64,000 nucleotides of DNA from assembly GCA_029844215.1 (NCBI GenBank), contig CM056723.1:6160980-6224979 (forward strand), in the 5' to 3' direction. Every line of letters starts with the position of its first letter. Position 1 is the first letter of the stretch. The notes beneath the pieces were generated by a model. It was not told where the DNA came from, made no database searches, and saw nothing but the letters and a program-made list of their open reading frames with translations. The translations under genes and the position numbers were made by a program. The DNA comes from Przewalskia tangutica. Its lineage: Eukaryota; Streptophyta; Magnoliopsida; Solanales; Solanaceae. Below, one piece after another: positions 46,453 through 57,909 of the stretch.

Positions 46453-47453
46453 TCTTATTAATCTCCGAGAATTTAATAAAAAGTATGGATTATTAGCAAA
46501 AGGACCCTTACTGCCTTACATGCCGATTTGAGTTCACCAAATTATTGTAGATCAGAAAGGAATTCCCTCAACTTAGTCATACTAGAGGATATATGACTCA
46601 TGCACATAGTATCATCCATAAACGTATCCCATTAGATTTAAAAGCCGATAATATCATATCCACTTTTTATTTGGAGAATCACGAATATCACATCTACTTC
46701 CGTAACATTCGAATTACAGACTTTTTCAGCAACAAATTAATACTTTTTCCCTAGGCGCCAATTAGCAACCCATTTGATATGCAGGCTTGCGATTGTCAAT
46801 CACTTCTACGTAGCTATCGTCGCCGAGAAAGCGGGTGAAGAAGATGATAAAAAATTGAAGTTTGCAAGGACCATATAATAACTCACAATATCAAGAAATA
46901 TATTTGAAGGTAAAATATATATTACTTCGGAGATTTAATGGGAAAGTAAATATTAATTTAATGGGAAACTAAATGCACAAAATGAAGAAAAGGAAACGAC
47001 ACCTTAACTTCTTTCTGTATGGCTGCCTAATTGGGTTTTAATGCAAACCATTTAATTATTTTTAAGGTCATGTTATGGTATGTGCTACTACGTGGGCTGA
47101 TGGTCTTAAAGATCTGACATGATACGTGGGGGACGTGGGGTTAGTAATTGTATTTAATTTGTGAGTTTTTTTTATAACAAAAATATTTACTTAGTAGATT
47201 AAGCAAAAAAAATGAAGAGTGCCAAAACAAAGTAAAAAGATAAATAGAAATGATGATCACATACATATGTCACATCACCTTGTCTATAATTAGCTTTAAT
47301 ATATATAGATTTTAATTAATTAATAGATGAGAATATCATGTTGGTGATTTTAATTAGGTGCCATAACTTGTACATACAATTAGGAATTATAAAATTAATT
47401 ACTAATACTATTATTCATTATATAATATGTTCAATGTTTCATCCGACACTGAG
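46453..47453. other. AT-rich intergenic DNA
   Basis: About 1 kb without recognisable gene, repeat or element. No open frame of interest. Confidence 0.45.
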
Positions 47454-48660
47454 TACCTGTTTGGCCAAGCCTTCAGAAGTAGAAATACTTTTTAAAAAAG
47501 CCAAAAAATATTTTTAGATAGGAAGAGAAGCAGAAACACCAATTTGGTGCTTCTCGAGAAATTATTTTTGCCCATTAAATGATTTTTTTGGGACCCATTT
47601 ACCCTTTTCTTTTCACAAAATTCCTTTTAATCTCATATAATATCTCTATATAAAATAGAAATTTGGGAATGACGTAGGTCGGGAGGGGGGTAAGAAAAAA
47701 ATTCATTTTTTTTATAAAAATAACAAAAAATATGAAATAGAAATTTGAGGATGGGCCTGCAATGGAGGGGGTAGGGCGGGAATAAGAAAAATTCATATTT
47801 TTATAAATTGTTTATAAAAGTAAAAAAATATAAAATAGAAATTTGAGAATGTGGTAGGTGTGGGAGGGGAAGGTAAGAAAAATTTGATTTTCAATCATTT
47901 TTATAAAAGTAACAAAAATATGAAATAGAAATTTGAGGATGGGTAGGACAATGGGGTGGGGTACGGTAAAAATCATATTTTTGTATAAATTGTTTATAAA
48001 AGTAAAAAAAAAATAGAAATAGAAATTTGAGAATGTGGTACGTGGGGAGGTAAGAAAAAAATTCATTTTTTATAAAAGTAACAAAAAATATGAAATAGAA
48101 ATTTGAGGATGGGTAGGCAATGGTGGGGTAGGGCGGGAAGAAAAATTCATATATTTTATAAATTATTTATAAAAATAAAAAAATATAAAATAGAATTTTG
48201 AGAATGTGGTAGGTGGACGGGGGAGGGGGAGTAGGGGGGTAAGAAAAAATTCATATTTTTTATAAAAGTAAAAAAATATGACATAAAAATTTGAGAATGG
48301 GGTGGGGTAGGTGTAGGCGTTGGTAGGTTTGGACATATTGAGTCATATCGAATCATCATATCATTACATTTCTTATGTATAATATAATATTATTTTTTGA
48401 TTAAATGTTGTAAGATATAATTTTTTTAAAAATTATTAAATGGTAAAGATATACTAATTTCAGAAACATAAGATATAAAAGAATATTTTAAATAGTTTTA
48501 AATCTATTAAAAAGAATATTCTAGTAAATTTGTATAAATGTGGGCCAAACAGGAAATTGTTTCTGTTTTTCAGAAGTACTTCTATAATTATATATCAAAC
48601 CCACTAACAGATTCTCTAAAAACAGTTAATATTTTTTTAAAAGCTTGACCAAATAGACCC
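47454..48660. mobile_element. MITE-like element with CTGTTTGGCCAAGC ends
   Basis: The left end reads CCTGTTTGGCCAAGCCTTCA and the right end on the opposite strand GTCTATTTGGTCAAGCTTTT, an imperfect inverted repeat, with AGAAGTA near both ends (GAAGTACTTCT at the right). Internal sequence is mainly a minisatellite (47656-48305). I could not identify a target duplication, so the superfamily is open; no transposase is present. Confidence 0.55.
47656..48305. repeat. G-rich/AT-rich minisatellite, second array
   Basis: About seven units of roughly 90 bp with GAAATAGAAATTTGAG, a G-rich block (GGGTAGGCAATGG and relatives) and GTAAGAAAAATTCATATTT followed by ATAAAAGTAA. The unit and its orientation match the array at 20395-21080, 26 kb away, although the surrounding elements have different ends. 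Confidence 0.75.
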
Positions 48661-48953
48661 GGTGTGTTAAGATGCTTTTAAGTAATCCTTGCTCGAGGTG
48701 AAAGTGTCCAATGCTTATAAGTAGAATGTGAAAGTGTCCAATGCTTTAAGTAATACAAGAGAGCGCATTATGCCTAATCATGACGATTGAAAAGTGGCCG
48801 TTCCAAAATGTATAATAAGGTAGAATGTCTTTGCAAGAATTAGTTGATCGAAACGATGTTATAACAGACAGGCATTCCTCATTTCTGGTGAGTTATGCCT
48901 TCTGGAAGTAACACTAGTTTAAAGCTAATTAGAGAATCACCTTCAATTTTACT

Positions 48954-49091
48954 TTTTTTTTTGTGAACGGCGATCCGCGCCGCTACTCTTTCGAAATACA
49001 AGAAGAAACCCTACCGGCGAATACCGCAAACCACGCCGCCGATTAACTACACTGGCAGTTCACGCGCGACTCAACCAAGAAGGTTTATGCA
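48954..49091 (-). mobile_element. SINE, 5'-truncated, minus strand
   Basis: A 138-bp copy of the SINE family seen at 11119 and 11732. On the minus strand it starts at TGCATAAACCTTCTTGGTTG, lacking the Pol III box region, and ends in an A-run after TTCAC. Flanks ACCTTCAATTTTACT (48939-48953) and ACCTTCAATTATACT (49092-49106) match at 14 of 15 bases. 5' truncation fits incomplete target-primed reverse transcription. Confidence 0.8.
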
Positions 49092-49106
49092 ACCTTCAAT
49101 TATACT

Positions 49107-49851
49107 TGAAGCTTAAAGTAATTGTTATTTCACATTTTGAATTCAATTATAATACTATATTTAACTATCGTACTACAACACCTTTATATAAATGTTGTTT
49201 TAAGTCTCTTGTTTGATTATATAAGCGTTCACCTTATTTTCTTTTTTCTGTTGTGTTTTTTAGGTATATTTTCTTGAAGAAAAAAGAGGGGCTGATAAGA
49301 GAGAAGGGAGGTCAAACGTTCACACTGAATAAATTGAGAATACGTCAAAAGGAGTTGACTTGGAATTGTTTATTACCACATTGACTGAATCTTCCGTTAT
49401 TACGATTATACGACTTCCCGTCCACATTAACAAGAAATGTGGAGCCAGCCAATAACGCCGTGACACGCTTTTTTCTAAAAACACTATCCTAAAATATTAT
49501 TAGGCCGAATAGGTCGAAACTCTTTAATTTTTTCAGTCACTCGAATAATTTGATTGATCACCGAAATATATAATAAAATATTTTTATTAGATATTTTGAA
49601 ATTAAAATTATGAAAATTGAAAAATACCAAGTATATACTGTGATATACAAATCCTACATTATTTCATACATTAAACTAATCAAAACCGTAATATACCATA
49701 TATGTATATCATGGTATATATTTGATATTTATCAGAAACATTTCAACGTGTGTTTTAAGATGCTTATTCCGTATACAAGTTAATCACGATCTTTTAATAA
49801 TAAACATTAACCTCAATAAACTATAAACCCTCGAAACTCTTCCAATTGATG
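49107..49851. other. AT-rich intergenic DNA
   Basis: No gene or clear element found. Contains a few short ATATAC-rich inverted repeats near 49640-49720. Confidence 0.4.
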
Positions 49852-49856
49852 AGATG

Positions 49857-50013
49857 TATTTTCATATATTGTGTAAATATAATTATGGTAAGACTAAAAT
49901 TTCTAGTTTGTATAGGCTTAGGATTCCTATTGTATAAGGGATGCATATTGTACTCTATATATACTTTGATATTAATGAGAAGACTCCCCAAGGGAGATTA
50001 ATATCATCTTACA
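49857..50013 (+). repeat. Copia-3 5' LTR, internally shortened
   Basis: 157 bp. The first T directly follows the AGATG duplication, but the next ~55 bp found in the 3' LTR are missing, after which ATATATTGTGTAAATATAA and the rest are present to ATATCATCTTACA. TATATATACTTTG near the 3' part serves as TATA candidate. Confidence 0.75.
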
Positions 50014-50137
50014 TGTTATCAAGAGCCTAAACTCCAAAAACCTAGAAATTTTCTACAAGTCGTCGCCCCCTCCTCACGGCGCCGCGGCTTCCCTCTGTTT
50101 CTTCCAAAAATTTCTTGGTTCTTCCTCTCTTCTCTAA

Positions 50138-50770
50138 ATGGCTATCTCTGATTCTTCCACACTTTCTGACGCATCTACCTCCACAAACCCCACCACAAAG
50201 TCATCAACCCCGTTTCATCCCGCCCTTACTGTTTCCAACATCAAGAACCATATTCTCATCCTACTTGATCAAGAAAACAGTCAGTATTCTCCTTGGGTTG
50301 AACTATTTCGCAATCATGCATGTCTCTACAACGTGCTTGATCATATTGATGACATCATTCCGCGCCCTCCGGAGGTTGATGATTTTACTTGGCGTCGTCT
50401 AGACGCCTGCGTCAAACAATGGATATATGGTAGTATTTCTCATGATCTACTTCTCACTATCATGAAATCTTACTCCACAACCCGTGACTTGTGGAATCGT
50501 TTGGAGGAATTTTTCAGGACAATAAGCACATCCGTGCTGTGTATTTAGATGAGCAATTTAACAATACACGTCTTGAATTTTTTTCCAAAGTGACTGAGTA
50601 CTGCAAACAGCTAAAGCTCCTGACGGATCAACTTGCTGCTGTCGACTCACCTGTTACTAACACCAAAATGGTGTTACATTTGATTGCTGGCCTCCATAAA
50701 GGTGAATTTGATACATTGAACACCATGATTCAACAGAGGGATTCGTTACCCATGATTCAACAGAGGGATT
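50138..50770 (+). pseudogene. Copia-3 Gag, truncated
   Basis: Start MAISDSSTLSDASTSTNP, then ENSQYSPWVELFRNHACLYN, RRLDACVKQWIYGSISHDLL and LWNRLEEFF. A one-base frame change near 50515 moves the reading to QDNKHIRAVYLDEQFNNTRL and then LLTDQLAAVDSPVTN and LIAGLHKGEFDTLNTMIQQR. The end is a 27-bp tandem duplication (ATGATTCAACAGAGGGATTC at 50725 and 50752) that abuts integrase sequence. The Gag tail is therefore deleted. Confidence 0.85.
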
Positions 50771-51749
50771 CAAAAATAAATCGAAAGTGTTTACCAAATT
50801 TCTTAAGTTTCGACAATTCATCCAAACACAATTTGAAAAAGATATCAAATCATTTCAGTGCGATAATGATCGTGAATTCAATAACTCTATGTTTCACCAT
50901 TTTTATACCAATAATGGCATGATTTTTCGCTTCTCCTTCCCTCACACCTCACCACAAAATGGTAAAGCTGAAAGACTCATCCGCACCATTAATAATATGA
51001 TTCGCACCCTATTGATTCATGTCTCCCTCCCTCCATCCTTCTGGATATATGCTGCTAAAATGTCAGAATACATTTTCAATAATCTCCCTACTAGCACTCT
51101 TCACAACATGACCCCTACCGAAATCTTCTACCATAGAGTCCCCTCCTATGATCATCTACGGATTTTCGGTTGTCTGTGCTATCCCAACCTTAGCTCTACC
51201 GTCCCTCACAAACTCGCTCCTAGGTCCACTCCATGTGTCTTCCTAGGCTTTCCACCGAACCATAGGGGTTATCTATGCTACAACCTGTCCACTCGTCAAA
51301 TACACATGTCTCATCACGTCACATTCGACGAGACTACATTCCCGTTTTCGAATCTTCAGAAATTCCAAAAATCGGATTACTCATTCCTTGACGAGCCTGT
51401 TATCTCTCCCATCATACTTGATCAGCTTATCTCTTCTGACTCGTCGACATCGCCGCAATGCCAACTTTCCAGAGAGGTATGTTCTCTCAACCCGTCGACA
51501 GCGCTGTGGCCCAGTGATGAGGCGCCACAACACCATATTTCCAGAGAGGCCTGTCACTCAGACAGCGCCACAACGCTAGATCCAGGCGCCGTGGCGCCTC
51601 CGACGGCTTCGCCCCCCACCTTCTCCTTTTCCGACCCTACCATCAGTCTCAGCCCTCCCTACTCAGCCAGTACCACCTCCCACTATCCCCACCCACCAAA
51701 TGGAAATCCGTGCCAAACATGGAATTTTCAAACCCAAAGTCCAATTTAA
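50771..51749 (+). pseudogene. Copia-3 integrase, N-terminally deleted
   Basis: The open frame resumes within the catalytic core at VFTKFLKFRQFIQTQFEKD. The second catalytic D (codon 50862) and E (codon 50970) are present with 35 residues between them, but the zinc-binding region and first catalytic D are absent because of the deletion, so it cannot be active. PSYDHLRIFGCLCYPN and VFLGFPPNHRGY identify the C-terminal part. It continues into a Ser/Pro-rich linker. Confidence 0.85.
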
Positions 51750-51774
51750 CTTGTCTGCCTAAACCATTTCTTCA

Positions 51775-52918
51775 ATTCCCAAAAACCCTATATTGGCTAA
51801 ACAAGACCCTAATTGGAATGTAGATGTGTCTGAGGAATTCAATGCTTTAACTAAACAACACACATGGGATCTAGTACCTAGACCTGAGGGGATGAATGTG
51901 ATTTGTTGTCTGTGGCTTTTTTCGTCATAAATTCAGAGACAGTGGAGATCTTGAGAGGTATAAGACACAACTTGTGGCTAATGACACAAATCAGCAGGAG
52001 GGCATTGATTGTGGTGAGACCTTCAGCCCGATTATCAAACCAGCTACCATTCGTACAGTTTTGAGCATTGCCATGGGCAAACACTGGCCGATCCATCAGC
52101 TTGATGTAAAGAATGCATTCTTACATGGGGATCTGAGAGAAACAATCTACATGTATCAGTCGCCAGGGTTCACCCATCCAGCAGTTCCTCACTATGTGTG
52201 TCGTCTCCGTAAGTCACTATATGGCCTGAAACAGGCCTTCCGTGCGTGGTATGATCGTTTTGTCAGATATATCTTGTAGATTGAGTTTGTATGCAGTAAA
52301 AGTGATTCTTCACTATTCATTTTTCATCGAGGTAGTATCACTACTTACTTATTACTTTACGTGGATGATATAGTTCTTACTGCCTCCTCTGACATTTTGA
52401 AAAAATGAGATTATTGCCTTGCTTAGGTCCGAATTTGCAATGACTGATTTGGAGAAGTTCGAAGCATTGGGGATATCGCGACTGTGTCCGCCAATCATAT
52501 GTTTCGTGGTTTCGCGTAAGTACGGTAAGAGATTGTGTACACGACTAAGATGACGAATCGCAGAGTGCCTACCCAGCTTGATTCTAAATCTAAGCTCGCC
52601 ATGGATGGTGCACTCATCCGATCATACTTTGTATAGGATTTGCAGTGCACTTCAAGATCTCACCTTCACCGCACTGCATATAGCTTATGTTGTTCAACAG
52701 GTGTGTTTATTCATGCATGCCCCCAGATAGTCTCATTTCACTGCTCTTAAGCGTATCATTCGATACATTAAGGGAACTCTTGATTATGGTTTACACCTAT
52801 ACCCCTCTGCACCAAACAAGTTGTTTTAATATACGGATGCAGAATGGGCAGGGTGTCTGGACACGCGACGCTCCACCGCCGACTTTTGTGTTTTTTAGAG
52901 GATAATATGATTTCTTGG
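51775..52918 (+). pseudogene. Copia-3 reverse transcriptase and start of RNase H, broken
   Basis: EFNALTKQHTWDLVPRPEG is followed by a frame change, then VANDTNQQEGIDCGETFSPI, HQLDVKNAFLHGDLRETIYM and VCRLRKSLYGLKQAFRAWYD. A TAG follows at about 52277, then LLLYVDDIVLTASSD with Y-V-D-D codons at 52358-52369. From about 52450 the frame is damaged repeatedly. The match to copia-2 ends at the CTTGG target site (52914-52918). Confidence 0.83.
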
Positions 52919-55900
52919 TGTCACGACCCGACCCGACGGGCCGCGACTAAACGCCCTAATAACACCCTTCTATTAACCTATCACACATAATCTAACTAAT
53001 ACTAAGGAAGTACGAAATCCGGCAGCACAACACCGTAATAACAACATCAGCCAGAATAGGCGAGCCGACAAGACTGCCTTTACACAAGATTGTACCTGCC
53101 TCCTGAGGAGTTACAACTAGCCAACATAATATAATAAGCAAGCCGATAAGGCTGCCACCAAATAATGTCATGTATGCACGGGAACATCCCAACACAGAGT
53201 ACAATAACATAGCTGACCAAAACAGATTCATAAGTCTACATACGTACAACCCACAACCGCCTCATGCACTTCTACATGAGAAGGATAACATCATGTGACG
53301 GGACAGAGCCCCATCATGCCCCTAAATATATACATGAGATCAAAAAGAGGTTTTGTACCAAAAATGACAAAGCTCTGTATCAAAGGAGATTTTCAATCAG
53401 CTGAGTAGGAGTCCTAGGCCTGAGGGTCACCAACCTGAGAATCTATGCCTGCGGGAATGAACGCAGCCCCCCGAGGAAAGGGGGTCAGTACGAAATAATG
53501 TACTGAGTATGGAAAACATGAAATACTGAAAATGAGATCATAACTGTTCCATGTGAAATAAAGAATCATATCAAAAATTCTGAATGCTTACTCATAGAGT
53601 CATCATGTCCATATGTATGTATATTACATGTCTCGTCCCTGTAGTGAGGGACTCGATAAAATTATCAATATAAGAGTGTAACTGTGCCTTATCAAAATGG
53701 GAGTAATGAAAATCAGTTCTTACCCCCAGAATATAATAGCATGAGACTCTAACCCGCCTAAGTATATATGTATAATATGGGACTCGAAGCCAAATAAGTA
53801 TATATATATATCGTGGGACTCGAACCCACGTAAGTATATATAATAATGTAATGTCATGGGACTCGAACCCAAGTAATGTAATAATAATAGCCGGGACTCG
53901 AACCCGGAATATACAACATGTTGCCGACCCTCTATATGCAATTAGAAATCATCTTTTGACTTTCGATGGTATCATCATAATAAACTCTTTTACTGAAAAT
54001 CATAGGCACTTATTATAACAACTATCCTTTAACACTAACTTTGTAGGAAATCATGTACGTCCGCCGTACTTTTATTAAAGTCATGTCAAATGGAAGTCTT
54101 TCACAAAGTCATGCCAAAAGAAAGAGAGGATAATTTAAAGTAATCATGCCAAAGAAGAGAGGATAGTATCACATACCTCGTTGTCTATATCAATTCGAAT
54201 ATCTAATAATCGCCTCGACTAGCACCTTGACCTATAATAATAACAACATGCCTGTACACTCTATGATTCCTAACGTGAGTCATATTAAAAGACGACTCCC
54301 TTATTCTACACAAATTCGGGCAACACTTCCTCTGTTTATATGTACATCCATAATTTCCAAACTAAGCCAACAATACCAACATCAAGTCATAACTCAAATA
54401 TAAAACCACAATAATCTCAGATATTCTATTTATGTCATCATAACATATTCCGTCTCTTTCATATTTATGCAATATCACAATTACAATAAGTCAAGTGATT
54501 ACTACACCTTTTTATCAGGTTCATCTGATTATTTAGTCACGTTAACACAGTCCACTTAAACAGTCCAATCTTCTAGCAACATAAAAAGTTCAAAAATGTG
54601 AAATAACACCTTTTCACACCTTAATTCTTTCAAGACATGAATAGGTAACTACCTCAATCATATATACATATTTATAACTTATATCTTAAGCACTAAAACA
54701 GCCCATCAATTCTAACAATTAACAACAAGAGCGCAAGTCCTTTAATTGCAACATAATACCTTTTTACATTTTACCATAACTCTTTTCTTAACTTCTTAGA
54801 ATCCAATTCATCCTTCAATACTTTCATATAACCAACTACAAATTTAAACATCAAGATTTCTTCTTCAATTTCAACATGCAATAGGTGATAATACTAACAA
54901 CAACAACATTCAAACTCCATGGACACAAAACAGTCCCACAAATCAGTAACTACCCAAAATAATCACATGCAACCTCTTAATTCCAATTCTTCTTTAACAT
55001 GGGTTCATATCTTCAACTACAAAAATATGCAACTACAATTATACCATAAGGAGAATGATTTTTACCTAAATTGATGCTCAAAACAGTCTCCCAAGTTCGG
55101 CTACTGCCCAGCTCGAATTACCCACTGTTTTATATATTTTTCTTGTCTAATTCTTCACTTCTTCAACTCCAATTCAACATGCATGAATCCCACAATGTTA
55201 ATCCATCATTTTAATGCATTTTCCTCCCAAAACCGTGTCCGAAAATCTGGGCCTAAAATCGGCCAGCAGTGTCGAAAATTTCTCACTGTTCTGTCAGCTT
55301 AACTTGTAACGTCCATAATTCTCTACTCCGATGTCCTATCGACGAGAGGTTTATTGCGTTGGAAACTAGACTCGACGAACTTCATCTTAGGATTTTGAAA
55401 CAACTAAAAAATCCTACTATACTAGGAGATATTCCCCTCCAAAGTTGACTAAAATCTGCTCAAAATTCTGCCAATTTTTTTTTTTTTTTTTTTTTGAGTT
55501 TTCTTGGCTTTATAATCTGTAGAATGATTTAATCTATTGGAGAAGAATCAAAACTCCAATTTATTGGCTATGGAAGAGGTTTCTTGTTTGGAATGAGGGA
55601 AGGAGGAGAAGAAAGTCTTTTTTTCTTTTGGAATTGTAATGTAAAGGAAGACAATGGTTTATGTGGGCTAACTTATTATTTTTGCAACTTAGTCCCATCT
55701 CCCATAATTAATTACTCTAATATCCCATTTCTTAAGTCTTGAAAATTCCATAAGGTCTCGTATACTCGTTGTCGTAACATATATAATACGTTACTAATCC
55801 ATAACAGGAATATATAATATTTTCTCTTCAATTTTCCTTGTCACGCTCGTTGTAACCAAATTTTTTCGAACTCACATCACTTGAATACCAACTTCCGGAT

Positions 55901-55992
55901 TAGCATATATAAGATATACTTTATATCCAATATCCGAATTTTATTTCTTAATGACGTTCTTAATTATCGTCTTAATCTTACGAGGTGTAACA
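52919..55992 (+). repeat. Solo LTR, TGTCACGACCC family, copy 2
   Basis: 3074 bp from TGTCACGACCCGACCCGACG to TACGAGGTGTAACA, flanked by perfect duplications CTTGG (52914-52918, 55993-55997) inside copia-3. Homologous to 43725-46447. No internal coding region. It is longer than copy 1; part of the variation is the repeat array at 53741-53910, and there is a T-run at about 55479-55495. Confidence 0.86.
53741..53910 (-). repeat. Array of tRNA T-arm-like hairpins
   Basis: Five spaced copies, separated by TA-rich spacers. On the minus strand the three best read CCGGGTTCGAGTCCCGG, TTGGGTTCGAGTCCCATG and CGTGGGTTCGAGTCCCACG; two more are decayed (TTGGCTTCGAGTCCCA, CGGGTTAGAGTCTCA). Each good copy is a GGG/CCC-based stem around the 7-nt loop TTCGAGT, the geometry of a tRNA T-arm, and contains GGTTCGAGTCC, which fits the Pol III B-box consensus. 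No tRNA body surrounds them. Copy 1 of this LTR (about 44510-44680) has GGGACTCGG repeats there but no T-arms. Confidence 0.7.
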
Positions 55993-56386
55993 CTTGGTCT
56001 GCCAAGCGACAGACTACCCTATCTCGCTCCAGTGCCGAGGATGAGTACAGAGGAGTTGCAAATGTAGTAGCTGATATTTGTTGGCTCAGAAATTTACTGT
56101 TAGAAGTTAGAACTTCAGTGTCCTTTGCGTCAGACATCTATTGTGTACTGTGATAACATCTCTGCCATCTATCTGTCCCATAATCTGGTTCAACAACAGC
56201 GAACCAAACATATTGAGATAGACCTACACTTCGTTCGTGGGAAAGTTGCACTAGGCCATGTCAGAGTGTTACATGTTCCTTCATCATATCAGTATGCAGA
56301 CATATTTACCAAATGACTTCCCAGACAGTTATTTCTTGACTTCAGATCCAGTCTCAGCGTCCGGCCTCCTCCCGCTCCGATTGAGG
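55993..56386 (+). pseudogene. Copia-3 RNase H, right part
   Basis: After the second CTTGG the copia match resumes: SAKRQTTLSRSSAEDEYRGV, VVADICWLRNLLLEVRTS, then in another frame YCDNISAIYLSHNLVQQQRT and KHIEIDLHFVRGKVALGHVR, ending YADIFTK before a stop (TGA at about 56311). Downstream GCCTCCTCCCGCTCCGATTG and a purine run precede the 3' LTR. Confidence 0.85.
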
Positions 56387-56389
56387 GAG

Positions 56390-56600
56390 TGTGTAAACAT
56401 GTATATTATAGAAACAATTGTATCTCTACCCATAATTAAAATATTTACATATATTGTGTAAATATAATTATGGTAAGACTAGGATTCCTATTTTGTATAG
56501 GCTTAGGATTCCTATTGTATAAGAGATGAAATATTGTACTCTATATATATACATTGATATTAATGAGAAGACTCCCAAACAAGATTAATATCATCTTACA
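56390..56600 (+). repeat. Copia-3 3' LTR
   Basis: 211 bp, TGTGTAAACATGTATATT to AATATCATCTTACA, preceded by GAGGGAG as polypurine tract and followed by AGATG, the second target-site copy. It is the most complete LTR of this family in the window. Confidence 0.9.
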
Positions 56601-56605
56601 AGATG

Positions 56606-57249
56606 TGTATAATTAAGGGAGTGTCACATTTTATGTGACTACGTGATGAGCGCTTTAGAACGACACAATTTTTTCTTCAAAATTCGATGCGAAAATGTTT
56701 AATAGGAAAATTTTATCATATATTCAGGTGCTCAATTGAAATGGGGCATAGTTTAAATAATCTAAATAAAATTTACTATCAAATTTAAGGGGTTATCAAT
56801 ATATTCAACCAAATTATTATCGTAATCCATATGTAAATTATAAGTATTAATTTAATAATAAATAATTAAATAAGATAAAAATGTCTATTAATTCATAATT
56901 TTAATTAAGTACTAATAAAAATTTACGTATAAATATGTTATATGCATCTATTGATTTAAAATAAATATTAATGTCCGGATAATTGTTTAGTAGTTTTTAG
57001 TTTTTTACCTTCTCATGTCCGTCCAATCACAAATCAATGTATCCAAATGAAACAAATTATAAAACCAATCAGATTGAGCAGACTGACGGTACGACTGAGA
57101 ATTATTTATTGGAGGTGTGTGTGTTGGTCAACAAAAAGGGCAAAAGGTCCAAAGTTCGGACAGACTTGAAAAGCCTAATTTCACATGAGTTGTTGACTAA
57201 GTTTGACACCAGCTCAACTAGATACGTACCACTACTCAAAGCCATTTAC
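56606..57249. other. AT-rich intergenic DNA
   Basis: No supported gene. The 71-codon open stretch at 57037-57252 (MYPNETNYKTNQIEQTDGTT start) matches nothing I know and has no visible promoter or conserved motif; I treat it as chance. Confidence 0.4.
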
Positions 57250-57257
57250 TAGGATGA

Positions 57258-57900
57258 ATGGCTGTTGCCCGTTAGTGGTTCGGATATACTCGAGAACCGG
57301 ATCGAAACCGACCCAGAATCCGATCGTTTCGATCAAACCTTAATCTGGCCGGATACGAAGATCAAAAATACCCGACCGAGCATGAACCTGACCAGAACCG
57401 GTCCCCCAACCCCACCCCCGCCTCCATACTCTAATTAGTTGTAAATTGATCAAACTTTATATGGTCATAACTTTGCGCTCGGACGTCCGTTTTACGTAAT
57501 TTTTTTTTTGATTTCGCGTATTTTTTCGAGACGAATAATCCCGTTTGCTTCACCGGATTTCTCCAAAAACGTCCATCTTGCCCCTCAATTTCACTTTTCC
57601 CCCAAATCGTTACGTTTTTTCCCTTTTCAAATCTAAATATCTCGCGATGTACAATTGATTTCAACGTAAAATCAAGTGGAACCGCCCGAGAATGTCAATT
57701 TCGTGATTGGAAATTTAATTTAAAAAAATGGCCCGATCCGAAAATTCTACCGGCCGACGAGAACCTGACCGATAAGGTTTCGGCCCGACCTGCTGCTCCA
57801 GACCAAACTCATCGCTGGTCCTGGCCCCGACGCAGAGCTTATCGGACCGGTCCTGGTCCAGAAAGTCGATACTTTGACCGACCGGTCCGATAACAGCACT
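57258..57900. mobile_element. hAT-type non-autonomous element
   Basis: 643 bp with imperfect inverted ends (ATGGCTGTTGCCCGTTAGTG at the left; AGTGCTGTTATCGGACCGGT on the opposite strand at the right) and CCGACC/GGTCCGATA-rich subterminal regions. Flanks TAGGATGA (57250-57257) and AAGGATGA (57901-57908) match at seven of eight bases. The interior (about 57430-57720) is unrelated AT-rich sequence with no coding potential. Confidence 0.7.
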
Positions 57901-57909
57901 AAGGATGAT

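Larger units (their letters stand above)
49857..56600 (+). mobile_element. Ty1/copia element 'copia-3', split by a solo LTR
   Basis: Same family and orientation as copia-2. 5' LTR 49857-50013 (shortened), altered primer site 50014-50027 (TGTTATCAAGAGCC), gag from 50138, partial integrase, reverse transcriptase and RNase H, 3' LTR 56390-56600. It is flanked by AGATG on both sides (49852-49856, 56601-56605). It lacks about 1 kb covering the end of gag, the protease and the start of integrase, and its RNase H is opened by the solo LTR at 52919-55992. Without that insert it is about 3.7 kb. Confidence 0.9.

Noticed and set aside
47599..48359. Phe/Ile/Pro-rich minus-strand frames resembling small membrane proteins
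   Set aside because: Translations of the minisatellite; the pattern FYFYIF repeats with each unit and no start context or conservation is visible.
53720..53941. Open frame with repeated GFESH motif, or tRNA genes suggested by the GGTTCGAGTCC boxes
   Set aside because: The repeats are T-arm-like hairpins in TA-rich spacers; no acceptor, D or anticodon arms can be drawn, and the frame is a by-product of the repeat.
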